Part shown: one piece after another, positions 25,999 to 34,635 of the stretch | How the letters are laid out: the number at the start of each line of letters is the position of its first letter | Position numbering within the stretch: the stretch's first letter is position 1 | Assembly: GCA_965224515.1 (NCBI GenBank) | Contig: OZ245051.1 | Span: forward strand, 558,001 to 622,000 | Direction: 5' to 3' | DNA: 64,000 nucleotides | Source of the DNA: Sedimenticola_A sp040506425 | Lineage (GTDB): Bacteria; Pseudomonadota; Gammaproteobacteria; Chromatiales; Chromatiaceae | Made by a program: the position numbers and the translations under genes | Notes under the pieces: model-generated | Seen by the model: only the letters and a program-made list of their open reading frames with translations | What the model was told of the DNA's origin: nothing | The model's database searches: none

Positions 25999-27347
25999 TG
26001 TTCCGTCCCCTTGGTTTTGATGCCTGTTATAAAGTCGTTCAGGATACCGCTGAGCACCGGCTCGCCCAGTTCGGCAAATTCATAACGTGCCCGAACGGCA
26101 GGCTTGTTCACCTTGATCAGCGCTGCCAGGTCGCAGGGTGTGCCGATTACAACAACCTCGGCATCCGCACCGTTGATACTCGCCTCCAGCGCACTCAACT
26201 GCTGGGGATGGTAGCCCACAGCGGGCAGCACCTTGCCGATATGATCATAGGTTGCATAGACCGCCTGTATCTCGGCGACCGCAGCATCCCTTGGGTCGAC
26301 CACCCAGCCGGCACCTGCCTCCACAGCAGCCATGTACCCTGCCCCGTATGCCATACCGCCGTGGGTGGTGGTCGGACCGTCCTCCACCACCAGCACCCGT
26401 TTACCTTTGACCATTGCGGGATCATCCAGGGTTATGGGCAGCGCACCACGTACGATCCTGACGCCGGGCTTGATCTGCTGCACATTGCAGATCACCTGTT
26501 CGACATTCCCCGCCTCTGCTGAATCGGACTTGGAGATCACCACCACGTCTGCCATGCGCAGAACAACTTCGCCAGGATAGTGACTGGACTCATGCCCCGG
26601 CCGCAGGGGATCCACCATAACGATATGCAGATCGGGACTCAGAAAAGGGGCATCATTGTTACCGCCATCCCAGATGATCACATCAACCTCTTTCTCTGCC
26701 ATACTGAGAATGCGTTCGTAGTCCACGCCGGCGTAGACCAGGTTGCCATGGGCCAGGTGGGGCTCATACTCCTCCCGCTCTTCCACCGTGCAGTCAGCCG
26801 CCGCCAGATCTTCCATCGATTCAAAACGCTGGGCTGCCTGGCGTGAGAGATCGCCATAGGGCATGGGGTGGCGCATGGCGCCGATGCGCAGCCCTTGTGC
26901 TTTCAGTTTTTTCGACAGCCAGCGACTTAAGGGGGACTTGCCGCAACCCGTGCGAACAGCGGAGACAGCAATAACCGGTACGCGTGATTTCAGCATGGTG
27001 CGCTCTGGACTGAGCAGGCGGAAGTCGGCGCCGGCGGCAAGCACCTGCGATGCCGTATGCATGACATGGCTACGACTGACATCGCTGTATGCAAACACCA
27101 CCTGCTCGATGCCCTTGCTCCTGATGATATCTTCAAGCTCGGATTCATCCAGAATGGGAATGCCGTCGGGGTAGCCTGGGCCGGCAAGAGCGGCCGGGTA
27201 ACAGCGGTCGGCTATATCGGGAATCTGCGCCGCGGTAAATGCCTCTACGTAAAAGGAGGGATCACCCCTGAACACCAGGTTGAAGTTGTGAAAATCCCGC
27301 CCGGCGGCACCCATAATGACTACCCGCTTGACTGCTCCTGTTCCCAT
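25995..27347 (-). CDS. Cyclic 2,3-diphosphoglycerate synthetase-like P-loop protein
   Basis: The 450-residue protein resembles archaeal cyclic 2,3-diphosphoglycerate synthetase and bacterial homologues annotated as GTPases: an N-terminal Rossmann-like part (RVVIMGAAGRDFHNFNLVFR), a P-loop VRTGCGKSPLSRWLSKKL near residue 135, the DVIIWDGGNNDAPF motif, and VLVVEDGPTTTHGGMAYGAG. The archaeal enzyme closes 2,3-diphosphoglycerate into a cyclic anhydride with ATP. Here it is the first gene of a two-gene unit with carbamate kinase. The bacterial function is not established, and the compound made is unknown; the archaeal name should be read as a family label. Confidence 0.82.
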   Translation of the reverse strand: MGTGAVKRVVIMGAAGRDFHNFNLVFRGDPSFYVEAFTAAQIPDIADRCYPAALAGPGYPDGIPILDESELEDIIRSKGIEQVVFAYSDVSRSHVMHTASQVLAAGADFRLLSPERTMLKSRVPVIAVSAVRTGCGKSPLSRWLSKKLKAQGLRIGAMRHPMPYGDLSRQAAQRFESMEDLAAADCTVEEREEYEPHLAHGNLVYAGVDYERILSMAEKEVDVIIWDGGNNDAPFLSPDLHIVMVDPLRPGHESSHYPGEVVLRMADVVVISKSDSAEAGNVEQVICNVQQIKPGVRIVRGALPITLDDPAMVKGKRVLVVEDGPTTTHGGMAYGAGYMAAVEAGAGWVVDPRDAAVAEIQAVYATYDHIGKVLPAVGYHPQQLSALEASINGADAEVVVIGTPCDLAALIKVNKPAVRARYEFAELGEPVLSGILNDFITGIKTKGTEQ

Positions 27348-27537
27348 GACAGTCTCCTTTTCCCCTTACCATGAATATAGCCACTTTCTAAATAATGGAG
27401 GATGCTGTTTCCGCCATGAGGGCAAGAGGGGGGATCTATTTCAGTCAGGTGGTTCCCATGACTGATGAGCGGGATGAGTGTAATTTAGATCTGTGTCGTT
27501 GAACCGGCGCATACCAGAATGACAAGCAAGCTAGTGG

Positions 27538-28482
27538 TCAGTAACCCCTGCCGGGATCAACTGGAGCCGGCATCTCTCCATGGTCGCGGTAATGACGGAT
27601 ATTATCAGCCACGATTTTAGAGGCGCTTATACGGTTGGTGAGAGCCGCCACGTGGGGCAGGATTGTTATCTTTGGATTGCTCCAGAACAGGTGGCCGGCA
27701 GGCAGGGGCTCTGTTGAAAACACATCCAGCACGGCATGGCTCAGCCTGCCCTCTTCCAGGGCCCGTATAAGATCATCCTCCACCAGGTGTGCACCACGGG
27801 CGAAGTTGATGAGCCGGGCACCCATTGGCAGCTGATTGAACAGTTCCAGGTTAAGTATGCCCCGCGTCTCTGCGGTGAGGGGCAGCAGGTTGACCAGTAT
27901 CTCGCTCTGACTGAGGAAGGCATTCATCCCGCCATCACCGGAAAAGGTTTCCACACCCTGCACCGACTTGGCTGAACGGCTCCACCCTCTCACGTTGAAT
28001 CCCAGGGTCTGAAGGATATTCACCGCAGCCATCCCCAGGGAACCCAATCCCATGACACCTACACTGCGCTCTGCCGCCAACGGCATATCATGCTGCTGCC
28101 ACAAACCGGCACGCTGCTGCTCCTGGTAGAGGGGGAGTTTGCGGTGAAGTGCCAGCACGTGGGTTGCAACCGCCTCCGCCATGGATTGGGCCAGGGCGGG
28201 GTCCACCAACCGTACCAGGGGCAATCGGCTTGGAAAGGTCTCGTCAGCCAGCAGCATGTCGACACCGGCCCAGAGACTTTGAACCCATTTCAGTCCGGGG
28301 AGTTTACCGAGAAAGCCCCTGGGTGGATTGGCGACAATGGCGATCTCGATATTCGACAGATCACCCGCCTGGTGACGGGTGATGACCCGCTCCCCCGGCA
28401 TGGCGTTCTGCAGGGCATCCTGCCAGGCCTTCTCTTCCGCCGCACGCAGGCTGGTGAGAAGCAGAATGCGCCCCTTCATCAC
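27538..28482 (-). CDS. D-2-hydroxyacid dehydrogenase (GhrA-like)
   Basis: The 314-residue NAD(P)-dependent dehydrogenase has the dinucleotide motif GVMGLGSLGMAAVNIL, the substrate-side INFARGAHLVEDDL and the catalytic His segment ILPHVAALTN. It resembles glyoxylate/hydroxypyruvate reductase A. The start overlaps the bioD stop by 4 nt (28479-28482), so it is the last gene of the biotin operon, which is not its usual location. It may serve as a housekeeping reductase of 2-oxoacids; no step of biotin synthesis calls for it. Confidence 0.87.
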   Translation of the reverse strand: MMKGRILLLTSLRAAEEKAWQDALQNAMPGERVITRHQAGDLSNIEIAIVANPPRGFLGKLPGLKWVQSLWAGVDMLLADETFPSRLPLVRLVDPALAQSMAEAVATHVLALHRKLPLYQEQQRAGLWQQHDMPLAAERSVGVMGLGSLGMAAVNILQTLGFNVRGWSRSAKSVQGVETFSGDGGMNAFLSQSEILVNLLPLTAETRGILNLELFNQLPMGARLINFARGAHLVEDDLIRALEEGRLSHAVLDVFSTEPLPAGHLFWSNPKITILPHVAALTNRISASKIVADNIRHYRDHGEMPAPVDPGRGY

Positions 28483-29156
28483 AGCCCCTGGTCCAACAGT
28501 GAGGCTATGGCAGCGGCATCGGGCTGCTCCATGCGCGGCACGAAACCGAGCAGTGGAGCATCGATACGCGCCTTGAGGGAGTCGAGGTTGCCTTCGGGTT
28601 CAAGCATCAGGGGATCAGCCACGTTGGCCACCCAGCCGGCCAGGGTCACACCACTGGCCCGAATGGATTCAACTGTGAGCAGGGCGTGGTTGATACAGCC
28701 GAGCTTCAGACCCACCACCAGGATCACCGGCAGTCCGAGATCAACGGCCAGGTCCGTGACCGTTTGCACGCTGTTCAAAGGTACACGCCAACCACCCACA
28801 CCCTCGACAATCACCCGGTCGGCCTGGTTGGAGAGTTTGCGGTAGTAGAGCCCGATCTTCTCGAAGTCGATCTCCACACCAGCCTGTTCGGCTGCAAGAT
28901 GAGGGGCGATGGGCGGCTCGAAGGCGTAGGGATTAACCAGGTCGTAAGAGACAGAGAGAGAGGCCTGGCGTCGTATGCGAACGGCATCCTCGTTTCTCAG
29001 GCCTGCTGGAGCCTGTTCTGCACCCGAGGCCACCGGCTTCATACCCAGCACCCGTTGCTCCTTCGACTGGAGTAGCTGCATCAGGCCAAGGGTGATCTCG
29101 GTCTTGCCGCACTCGGTATCGGTGCCGGTGATGAAGTAACCCTTGCTCATGTTCAA
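28479..29156 (-). CDS. bioD: Dethiobiotin synthetase
   Basis: The 225-residue protein has the phosphate-binding loop FITGTDTECGKTEITLGL, the KPVASGAE motif and VEGVGGWRVPL, all standard for BioD. It forms the ureido ring of dethiobiotin from 7,8-diaminopelargonate, CO2 and ATP. It overlaps bioC by 4 nt upstream and the 2-hydroxyacid dehydrogenase by 4 nt downstream, so the operon is tightly packed. bioA, the preceding enzyme, is not in this cluster. Confidence 0.95.
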   Translation of the reverse strand: MNMSKGYFITGTDTECGKTEITLGLMQLLQSKEQRVLGMKPVASGAEQAPAGLRNEDAVRIRRQASLSVSYDLVNPYAFEPPIAPHLAAEQAGVEIDFEKIGLYYRKLSNQADRVIVEGVGGWRVPLNSVQTVTDLAVDLGLPVILVVGLKLGCINHALLTVESIRASGVTLAGWVANVADPLMLEPEGNLDSLKARIDAPLLGFVPRMEQPDAAAIASLLDQGL

Positions 29157-30013
29157 CCCATTCCGCCTATATGGTTCAGGGGTATGTGCATTGTGCCATC
29201 CTGCTCAGGGGCCCAGGCGTGCCCGTAGACAATTTCATAGCTGGCGGGCAGTTTTCCGTTTGTACGAAACTGCTCGTAGGCGCTGGTCATCGCCTTGAGA
29301 CGCCCCTTGCCGGTCATGCCCCGCTGACGGTCGCTGTTGGCGTTGTGGGCGCCGAGCACTTTCAAGTCCTTCATCAGGCCGCCCACGGCATCGTATGTCA
29401 ACGTCATGCGGTCCACATCCATTACCGGATCGGCAAAGCGGGCGTGCATCAGGGCATCACCCACATCGTGCATATCCAGGAAACTGCTGACGTGGCTGCC
29501 GCTGCCGCCGTCTGCTTCACTCCATGCCATGCGCAGCTCTTTCAGGGTATCAGGTCCAAAGGTGGTGAACATCAGCAGGCCTCCGGGTTTGAGTACCCGA
29601 AGAAACTCCTTGAAGCTGTGCTCGAGATCATTGCTCCACTGAATAGCTGCGTTTGAGTAGATCAGGTCGACACTCTTGTCTGCCAGGGGCAGATAGTCCA
29701 GATCGGCACACAGGCAACGGGGCTTGCGCAGCCAGGAGCCGTGTTTGCGTGCCTGCAGCAGCATGGGATGAGCAAAATCCAGGGCGATCACCTGCGCCTT
29801 TTTATACCGTTTGGCGAGCTTGGCCGTGGCCACACCGGTACCGGCACCGATATCGAGCACCACTTCGGGCTGCAGTTTTACCAGGTCCAGCCGGTCGATC
29901 ATGCGCTGGCCGATTTCCCGCTGCAGGGCTGACACTTCATCGTAGTGCTCAGCAGCCCTGGAGAAGGCACGACGGGCCTGGCGCTTGTCGATGGCATGAT
30001 CTCTGTCAGGCAT
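29153..30013 (-). CDS. bioC: Malonyl-ACP O-methyltransferase
   Basis: The start at 30013 (MPDRDHAIDKRQARRAFSRA) is preferred to a TTG at 30025. The 286-residue product has the BioC N-terminal signature (FSRAAEHYDEVSALQREIGQ), the SAM motif VLDIGAGTGVATAKLAKRY and the SNAAIQWSNDLEHSFKEF segment. It methylates malonyl-ACP so that fatty-acid synthesis can build pimeloyl-ACP. It overlaps bioH by 8 nt, its functional partner that removes the methyl ester. Confidence 0.94.
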   Translation of the reverse strand: MPDRDHAIDKRQARRAFSRAAEHYDEVSALQREIGQRMIDRLDLVKLQPEVVLDIGAGTGVATAKLAKRYKKAQVIALDFAHPMLLQARKHGSWLRKPRCLCADLDYLPLADKSVDLIYSNAAIQWSNDLEHSFKEFLRVLKPGGLLMFTTFGPDTLKELRMAWSEADGGSGSHVSSFLDMHDVGDALMHARFADPVMDVDRMTLTYDAVGGLMKDLKVLGAHNANSDRQRGMTGKGRLKAMTSAYEQFRTNGKLPASYEIVYGHAWAPEQDGTMHIPLNHIGGMG

Positions 30014-30782
30014 TATCAATTCCAAGAAAATGGGTCAGGGCCCGAAGGCTCTGTTCAGGATGAGAGAGGAAAGGGGCATGGGCACAACCACCCAGCACCA
30101 GGATATCCGCCTCTGGCAGAAGCCGTTCAAGCTCTTCTGCAACCACCACAGGCACCAGGGTGTCACGTTCGCCCAACAGCCACAGCACCGGGCAGGCTAT
30201 GCTCTTGATCTGCTCTCTGAGGTCGATGTTCAGCAACAGATCAAGACCATGTTCCAGCGCGGTTTCATCCGCGTCGGGGCGCTCGGCAAGGTCCTGGCGG
30301 AGCAGTCGCAGGGTCTGTCGCGCCTCGTCGTCACCCCGCACCTGAAGGGAGAGAAAACGCTCCAGGGTCTGGGCCGGGGCTTTGACCAGGGCCTTGGCAA
30401 ACAGTCCCAGTGTTTTCCGGTCCATGGCGTGGGGCCATTCATCCCGCTGAACAAAGCTCGGTGTGCTGGCCACCAGGGCCAGCTTCAATACCCGGCCGGG
30501 AGCAAGCAGTGCCGCCCTCTGGGCAACCTGTCCACCCAGGGACCAGCCGATCCATATGGCTTTTTCTGGTGCTGCCTCGAGGCAGGCTTCAACCCACCCA
30601 TCAAGCCCGGAACAGTCTGTATCATATTCACTTCCACCATGACCGGGCAGTTCGATCACGGTGATCCGGTAGTCCGCAGCAAGCTGCACGACCAGGGGCG
30701 ACCAGACTGCGGCGTTCATGCCCCAGCCATGAATCAGCACCAGGTCAGGGCCGGAACCTGTTGTCTCGCGATAGAGTCTCAT
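30006..30782 (-). CDS. bioH: Pimeloyl-ACP methyl ester carboxylesterase
   Basis: The 258-residue alpha/beta hydrolase has LVLIHGWGMNAAVWSPL, the nucleophile motif IWIGWSLGGQVAQR, an acidic residue in LLGERDTLVP and the histidine in GGCAHAPFLSHP, as in BioH. It releases pimeloyl-ACP from its methyl ester, ending the disguised fatty-acid steps begun by BioC. It overlaps bioF by 4 nt and bioC by 8 nt. Confidence 0.94.
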   Translation of the reverse strand: MRLYRETTGSGPDLVLIHGWGMNAAVWSPLVVQLAADYRITVIELPGHGGSEYDTDCSGLDGWVEACLEAAPEKAIWIGWSLGGQVAQRAALLAPGRVLKLALVASTPSFVQRDEWPHAMDRKTLGLFAKALVKAPAQTLERFLSLQVRGDDEARQTLRLLRQDLAERPDADETALEHGLDLLLNIDLREQIKSIACPVLWLLGERDTLVPVVVAEELERLLPEADILVLGGCAHAPFLSHPEQSLRALTHFLGIDNA

Positions 30783-31939
30783 TCCGGGTTCGGCTCCAGC
30801 TGTGAAAGCGCTTCAAGAAGCCGCTCGATCTGCTCCGGGGTGTGACTGGCGGTCAGCGTCACCCGCAGGCGAGCACTGCCCTCCGGTACCGTGGGCGGAC
30901 GGATGGCGCTGATCTGGATACCCTGCTCTTCAAGTTGTCTGCTCCACCTCAACGCCTGCTCCGAACTTCCTGCGACAATGGGTTGAATCGGGGTCTGGGA
31001 TTCCATCAGGGGCAGGCCGAGTTGCGCCACACCCTGTCTGAACTGTGCAATAAGCGCTTTGAGTCGTTCACGCCGCCACTCATCCTGCTGTACAAGCCGC
31101 AGGCTGGCCCGTGTCGTCTCTGCTACGGCTGGCGGGGTTGCGGTGGTGAAGATGTAGCTGCGGGCCTGCTGAATCAGCGTCTCTATCAACTCTTCCGAAC
31201 CGGCCACAAAGGCACCAAACGTACCCACCCCCTTGCCGAGAGTTGCCATCAGCACCGGCACATCATCCACTCCGAGATTGAAATGACTGCAGCTTCCCCT
31301 GCCCTGCTCGCCCAGCACACCGAAACCGTGGGCGTCGTCCACCATCAGCCAGGCGTTCTTGTCACGACAAATCCCGGCCATTTCGCCAAGTGGCGCGATA
31401 TCCCCATCCATACTGAATACACCGTCGGTAGCCACTAGCGCCTCGCCCTTGGCATGCCCGCCAAGCAGCCCGGCAAGCGCGTTCATGTCTGCATGGGCGT
31501 AACGTTTGAAATCTGCCCGCGAGAGCAACCCGCCGTCGATGAGAGATGCATGGTTCAGGCGGTCTTCGTATACCGAGTCGCCACGACCCATCAGGACAGA
31601 TATAACCCCCAGGTTGGCCATGTAGCCGGTTGAGAAGAGCAGCGCCCTGGGTCGGCCGGTGAACTCCGCCAGCTCCTCTTCAAGGGCATGATGTGCGCTG
31701 CTGTGTCCCGATACCAGGTGCGCGGCACCGCTGCCCGCACCATAGCGTTCCGCCCCCCGCTGCATGGCGTCAATCACCTGCGGGTGATTGGCCAGCCCAA
31801 GGTAGTCGTTGCTGCAGAAGGTGAGCATATGGCGACCATCGACCACAGCTTCCGGACCCTGGGGAGAGTCGGAAACCCGGCGTGTGCGGTAGAGGTGCTC
31901 GCTCCGGCGTCTGTCGAGTTCAGGCTGAAGAGATTTCAT
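30779..31939 (-). CDS. bioF: 8-amino-7-oxononanoate synthase
   Basis: The 386-residue PLP enzyme has FCSNDYLGLANHP, the GSGAAHLVSGHSSAHHALE block, VDDAHGFGVLGEQGRG and the PLP-lysine motif TLGKGVGTFGAFV. It condenses pimeloyl-ACP (or CoA) with alanine. It follows bioB after a 92-bp spacer that contains a CCTCTCCCC/GGGGAGAGG palindrome (31999-32020). Confidence 0.95.
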   Translation of the reverse strand: MKSLQPELDRRRSEHLYRTRRVSDSPQGPEAVVDGRHMLTFCSNDYLGLANHPQVIDAMQRGAERYGAGSGAAHLVSGHSSAHHALEEELAEFTGRPRALLFSTGYMANLGVISVLMGRGDSVYEDRLNHASLIDGGLLSRADFKRYAHADMNALAGLLGGHAKGEALVATDGVFSMDGDIAPLGEMAGICRDKNAWLMVDDAHGFGVLGEQGRGSCSHFNLGVDDVPVLMATLGKGVGTFGAFVAGSEELIETLIQQARSYIFTTATPPAVAETTRASLRLVQQDEWRRERLKALIAQFRQGVAQLGLPLMESQTPIQPIVAGSSEQALRWSRQLEEQGIQISAIRPPTVPEGSARLRVTLTASHTPEQIERLLEALSQLEPNPE

Positions 31940-31998
31940 GGCAGTGTCTGGTTCGGTAGCAGTTTGGCTGGCTTTATTGCCACAGCGCTAATGCCCTC

Positions 31999-32020
31999 CC
32001 TCTCCCCATCCGGGGAGAGG
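31999..32020. repeat. GGGGAGAGG palindrome, family 3
   Basis: CCTCTCCCC (31999-32007) and GGGGAGAGG (32012-32020) form a 9-bp stem with a 4-nt loop in the bioB-bioF spacer. The same palindrome with a slightly different loop occurs at 42983-43005 after phaA. Confidence 0.7.
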
Positions 32021-32031
32021 AAGAGAAGCGA

Positions 32032-33057
32032 TCAGCCGAACTCTGCAGCCAGGCGAGCCTCGCGCTTGTTGCTGCACTCTTTCTCGGTGGCCTGCAGTTC
32101 AATGGACTCTTCAAACGCCATGCCCAGACGCTGAAGCAGATCCTTGTCGTTGTCCGCTTCAGGGTTGTCTGTGGTCAGCAGTCGTTCGCCATAGAACATG
32201 GAGTTGGCCCCCGCCATGAAGCAGAGCGCCTGCATCTCGTCATTCATCTCGGTGCGCCCGGCCGAGAGCCTGACGTATGATTCAGGCATCAGGATGCGGG
32301 CGACAGCGATACTGCGCACAAACTCAAAAGGATCCAGTTCGTCCTTTCCGAACATCGGCGTGCCCTCCACCTGAACCAGCATATTGATGGGCACCGATTC
32401 CGGGTGTTTGGGCAGGTTGGCCAGTTCCTTGAGCATGGAGGCGCGGTCGCGACGTGACTCACCCATACCGAGAATGCCGCCACTGCAGACGTTGATGCCC
32501 TGGTCGCGTACATGCTCCAGGGTCTCAAGGCGATCCTGGTAGGTGCGGGTGGTGATCACGTTGCCGTAATACTCGGGAGAGGTGTCGAGGTTGTGGTTGT
32601 AGTAGTCCAGCCCGGCATCCTTGAGACGGGTCGCCTGGTCCTGGGTGAGCATACCGAGGGTGACGCAGGTCTCCATGCCGAGATCGCGCACCGCCTGGAT
32701 CATCTCGATCACCCGTTCCAGGTTTTTGTCCGTGGGATTGCGCCAGGCGGCTCCCATGCAGAAACGGGTTGCACCGGTCTCCCTGGCTGCACTGGCGGCC
32801 TTGATCACTTCGTCCACCGGCAGCAGCTTCTCTTTCTCAAGGTCGGTGCTGTACTTGTGGCTCTGGGAGCAGTAGCCACAGTCTTCGGAGCAGGAACCGG
32901 TCTTGATGCTGAGCAGGGTGCTGACCTGGACACGATTGGGATCGAAGTGCTGCCGATGGACACTCTGGGCGCGAAACACCAGGTCGTTGAAGGACAGATC
33001 CAGAAGAGCCTCGATTTCGTTCTGGCTCCAGTCGTGTCGCAGAGTGGAATCGCTCAT
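32032..33057 (-). CDS. bioB: Biotin synthase
   Basis: The start at 33057 (MSDSTLRHDWSQNE) has a GAGGAA site and matches BioB N-termini; a longer frame to 33213 has no homology and crosses the promoter. The 341-residue radical-SAM enzyme has the cluster motif CSEDCGYCSQSHKY, NHNLDTSPEYYGNV and the YVRLSAGRTEM arginine region. It inserts sulfur into dethiobiotin, using a 4Fe-4S cluster and a sacrificial 2Fe-2S cluster. It is the first gene of bioB-F-H-C-D. Confidence 0.96.
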   Translation of the reverse strand: MSDSTLRHDWSQNEIEALLDLSFNDLVFRAQSVHRQHFDPNRVQVSTLLSIKTGSCSEDCGYCSQSHKYSTDLEKEKLLPVDEVIKAASAARETGATRFCMGAAWRNPTDKNLERVIEMIQAVRDLGMETCVTLGMLTQDQATRLKDAGLDYYNHNLDTSPEYYGNVITTRTYQDRLETLEHVRDQGINVCSGGILGMGESRRDRASMLKELANLPKHPESVPINMLVQVEGTPMFGKDELDPFEFVRSIAVARILMPESYVRLSAGRTEMNDEMQALCFMAGANSMFYGERLLTTDNPEADNDKDLLQRLGMAFEESIELQATEKECSNKREARLAAEFG

Positions 33058-33123
33058 GGCGTTCAAATTCCTCGCATTGGCAAAGACGCTATAATGGACT
33101 TTACAGCTGTCGAATAAACAGAG

Positions 33124-33141
33124 TCGGGGGATCTCCCCGAC
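33124..33141 (-). other. Hairpin in the bioB leader
   Basis: GTCGGGG (33124-33130) pairs with CCCCGAC (33135-33141) around a short loop, just after the predicted bioB transcription start. It lacks a T-run; it may stabilise the mRNA 5' end. Confidence 0.4.
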
Positions 33142-33151
33142 AGGTCCGCTC

Positions 33152-33179
33152 ATAGTACGGATCAGGACGTCACTGTCAA
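33152..33179 (-). promoter_or_regulatory. Predicted sigma-70 promoter of the biotin operon
   Basis: Read on the minus strand, a perfect -35 TTGACA (33179-33174) is followed after 16 bp by TACTAT (33157-33152), four of six matches to the -10 consensus. Transcription would start near 33145, about 90 nt before the bioB start codon. The -35 lies inside the candidate BirA operator. Confidence 0.65.
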
Positions 33180-33205
33180 CCAGAAGGGACTCGCATGGTT
33201 TACAA
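33173..33205. promoter_or_regulatory. Candidate BirA (biotin repressor) operator
   Basis: CTGTCAACC (33173-33181) and GGTTTACAA (33197-33205) are separated by 15 bp. The known gammaproteobacterial BirA site is TTGTAAACC-N15/16-GGTTTACAA; the right half is exact and the left half matches at seven of nine positions. It covers the bioB -35 box and also the ribosome site and start codon of the divergent comF gene. Biotin-bound BirA here would shut off biotin synthesis. Confidence 0.7.
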
Positions 33206-33911
33206 TCGTACACTTTCTATACAGTCTATTCTATTTCCCCCCAAGTGCCTGATCTGTGGAGCCCCCGGGGAGGAGGGATTGGACCTCTGCAGCGACTGCA
33301 GGGACGACCTGCCCCTGAACCATGTAGCCTGCCCTGTCTGCGCCTCTCCACTTGCCTCACAGACAAGCGCCACGACAAGCTGCGGACACTGTCAGCAGGA
33401 GCCACCCCCCTTCGAGCGTTCACTCTCGCCCTACCTTTTCACCGATATGATCAGCAGACTTGTGGGTCGGTTCAAATTCAACGGAGAACTGTACTGTGGA
33501 GAACTGCTGAGCCAGCTGCTTTACCAGGAGATCGAGGCATCCCGTTACGAAATGCCCGACCTGATCATACCTGTCCCGCTGCACGCCTCCCGTCTCAGGG
33601 AGCGGGGCTTCAACCAGGCACTGGAACTGGCCAGGCCCCTCGCCAAGGGATTCAGCATCAAGCTTGATCACAGCACACTTCAGCGCATCAAGGCCACGCC
33701 CCACCAGATCGGTTTGCACCGTAATGAGCGCCGCAGAAATGTAAAGGGGGCTTTTGAGATAAGGGGTAAGATCAAGGCGGATCATGTTGCCCTTGTAGAT
33801 GACGTGATCACCACCGGGAGCACCTTGAGAGAGATAGCAGGAGTGTTGAAGAGATCCGGCGTGTCACGAATCGATGTCTGGGCCTTGGCCAAAACACCAA
33901 CACATAACTGA
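33195..33911 (+). CDS. comF: ComF family phosphoribosyltransferase-like protein
   Basis: The 238-residue protein has an N-terminal zinc-ribbon region (PPKCLICG, LCSDC, CPVC, CGHC), the conserved VPLHASRLRERGFNQALELA, and the PRPP-binding motif VALVDDVITTGSTL. ComF proteins are needed for natural DNA uptake in several bacteria, and are structurally type I phosphoribosyltransferases; their enzymatic activity is unclear. An AGAAGGGA site precedes the start. Divergence from bioB is the usual position of comF in many gammaproteobacteria. Confidence 0.92.
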   Translation: MVYNRTLSIQSILFPPKCLICGAPGEEGLDLCSDCRDDLPLNHVACPVCASPLASQTSATTSCGHCQQEPPPFERSLSPYLFTDMISRLVGRFKFNGELYCGELLSQLLYQEIEASRYEMPDLIIPVPLHASRLRERGFNQALELARPLAKGFSIKLDHSTLQRIKATPHQIGLHRNERRRNVKGAFEIRGKIKADHVALVDDVITTGSTLREIAGVLKRSGVSRIDVWALAKTPTHN

Positions 33912-33921
33912 CTGATTCACA

Positions 33922-34635
33922 TCAGAACAGCAGCACCCCCTGGGTGATACCTATCTCGTAGACCAGCAACCCACCCACACCCACGGTGACACAACCTACC
34001 AGCACCTTCAGACCATTATGGGCCCAGGTGAGCCCCCTGGCGGAGTAACGCAGGGGCAGGCTGATCACGGCAGCCAGCATCGCCATGCCCAGGATAGACC
34101 CGACACCGAACAGTGCGATGTAGAACAGACCAAGCCAGGGGGATGTAATGGTCTCGAGCACCAGCAGGATAAGGGCTGCCGATCCCGCCATTCCATGCAT
34201 CATGCCCACCATAAGCGAGCGCATGGGAAAACCCGCCGGGTGTTCGTGGTGGTGGGGATCTTCGGCGTGCGCCCGTCCCCCATCATGGGTGTGAGCATGG
34301 AAATGAGTCACCTCGCCATGATGATGACTGTGAAAATGGATCCGCTCCTTGATCACCCGGCGCAGCACATCGGCACCCAGCAGCACCAGCATGACGCCCA
34401 CTGCCAGCTCAAGGCCCTGGGCCAGGTTTTCAGGAATCATGGTATCCAGGAGGATTACCGCACCGCCGAAGAGGAACAGCGTGATGGTGTGTCCCATACC
34501 CCAGACCATACCCTGGCGCGCCGTATCGGCAAGAGTGCTCCCCCGGGTGGCCAGGGAAGCCACCGCGGCCACATGATCCACTTCCAGGGCGTGCTGCATG
34601 CCGATCAGAAAACCGAGCACCAGAATAGTTGTCAC
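33922..34635 (-). CDS. Nickel/cobalt transporter-like membrane protein (NiCoT/UreH type)
   Basis: The 237-residue membrane protein has about six helices and the first-helix motif GMQHALEVDHVAAV, a variant of the HxxxxDH metal motif of NiCoT permeases. A cytoplasmic or periplasmic loop (about residues 98-132) is extremely rich in histidine (HFHSHHHGEVTHFHAHTH, then HHHEHP), a likely metal-buffering segment. Nickel or cobalt is the probable substrate. No urease or hydrogenase genes flank it. It ends 10 bp from comF, with which it is convergent. Confidence 0.8.
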   Translation of the reverse strand: MTTILVLGFLIGMQHALEVDHVAAVASLATRGSTLADTARQGMVWGMGHTITLFLFGGAVILLDTMIPENLAQGLELAVGVMLVLLGADVLRRVIKERIHFHSHHHGEVTHFHAHTHDGGRAHAEDPHHHEHPAGFPMRSLMVGMMHGMAGSAALILLVLETITSPWLGLFYIALFGVGSILGMAMLAAVISLPLRYSARGLTWAHNGLKVLVGCVTVGVGGLLVYEIGITQGVLLF

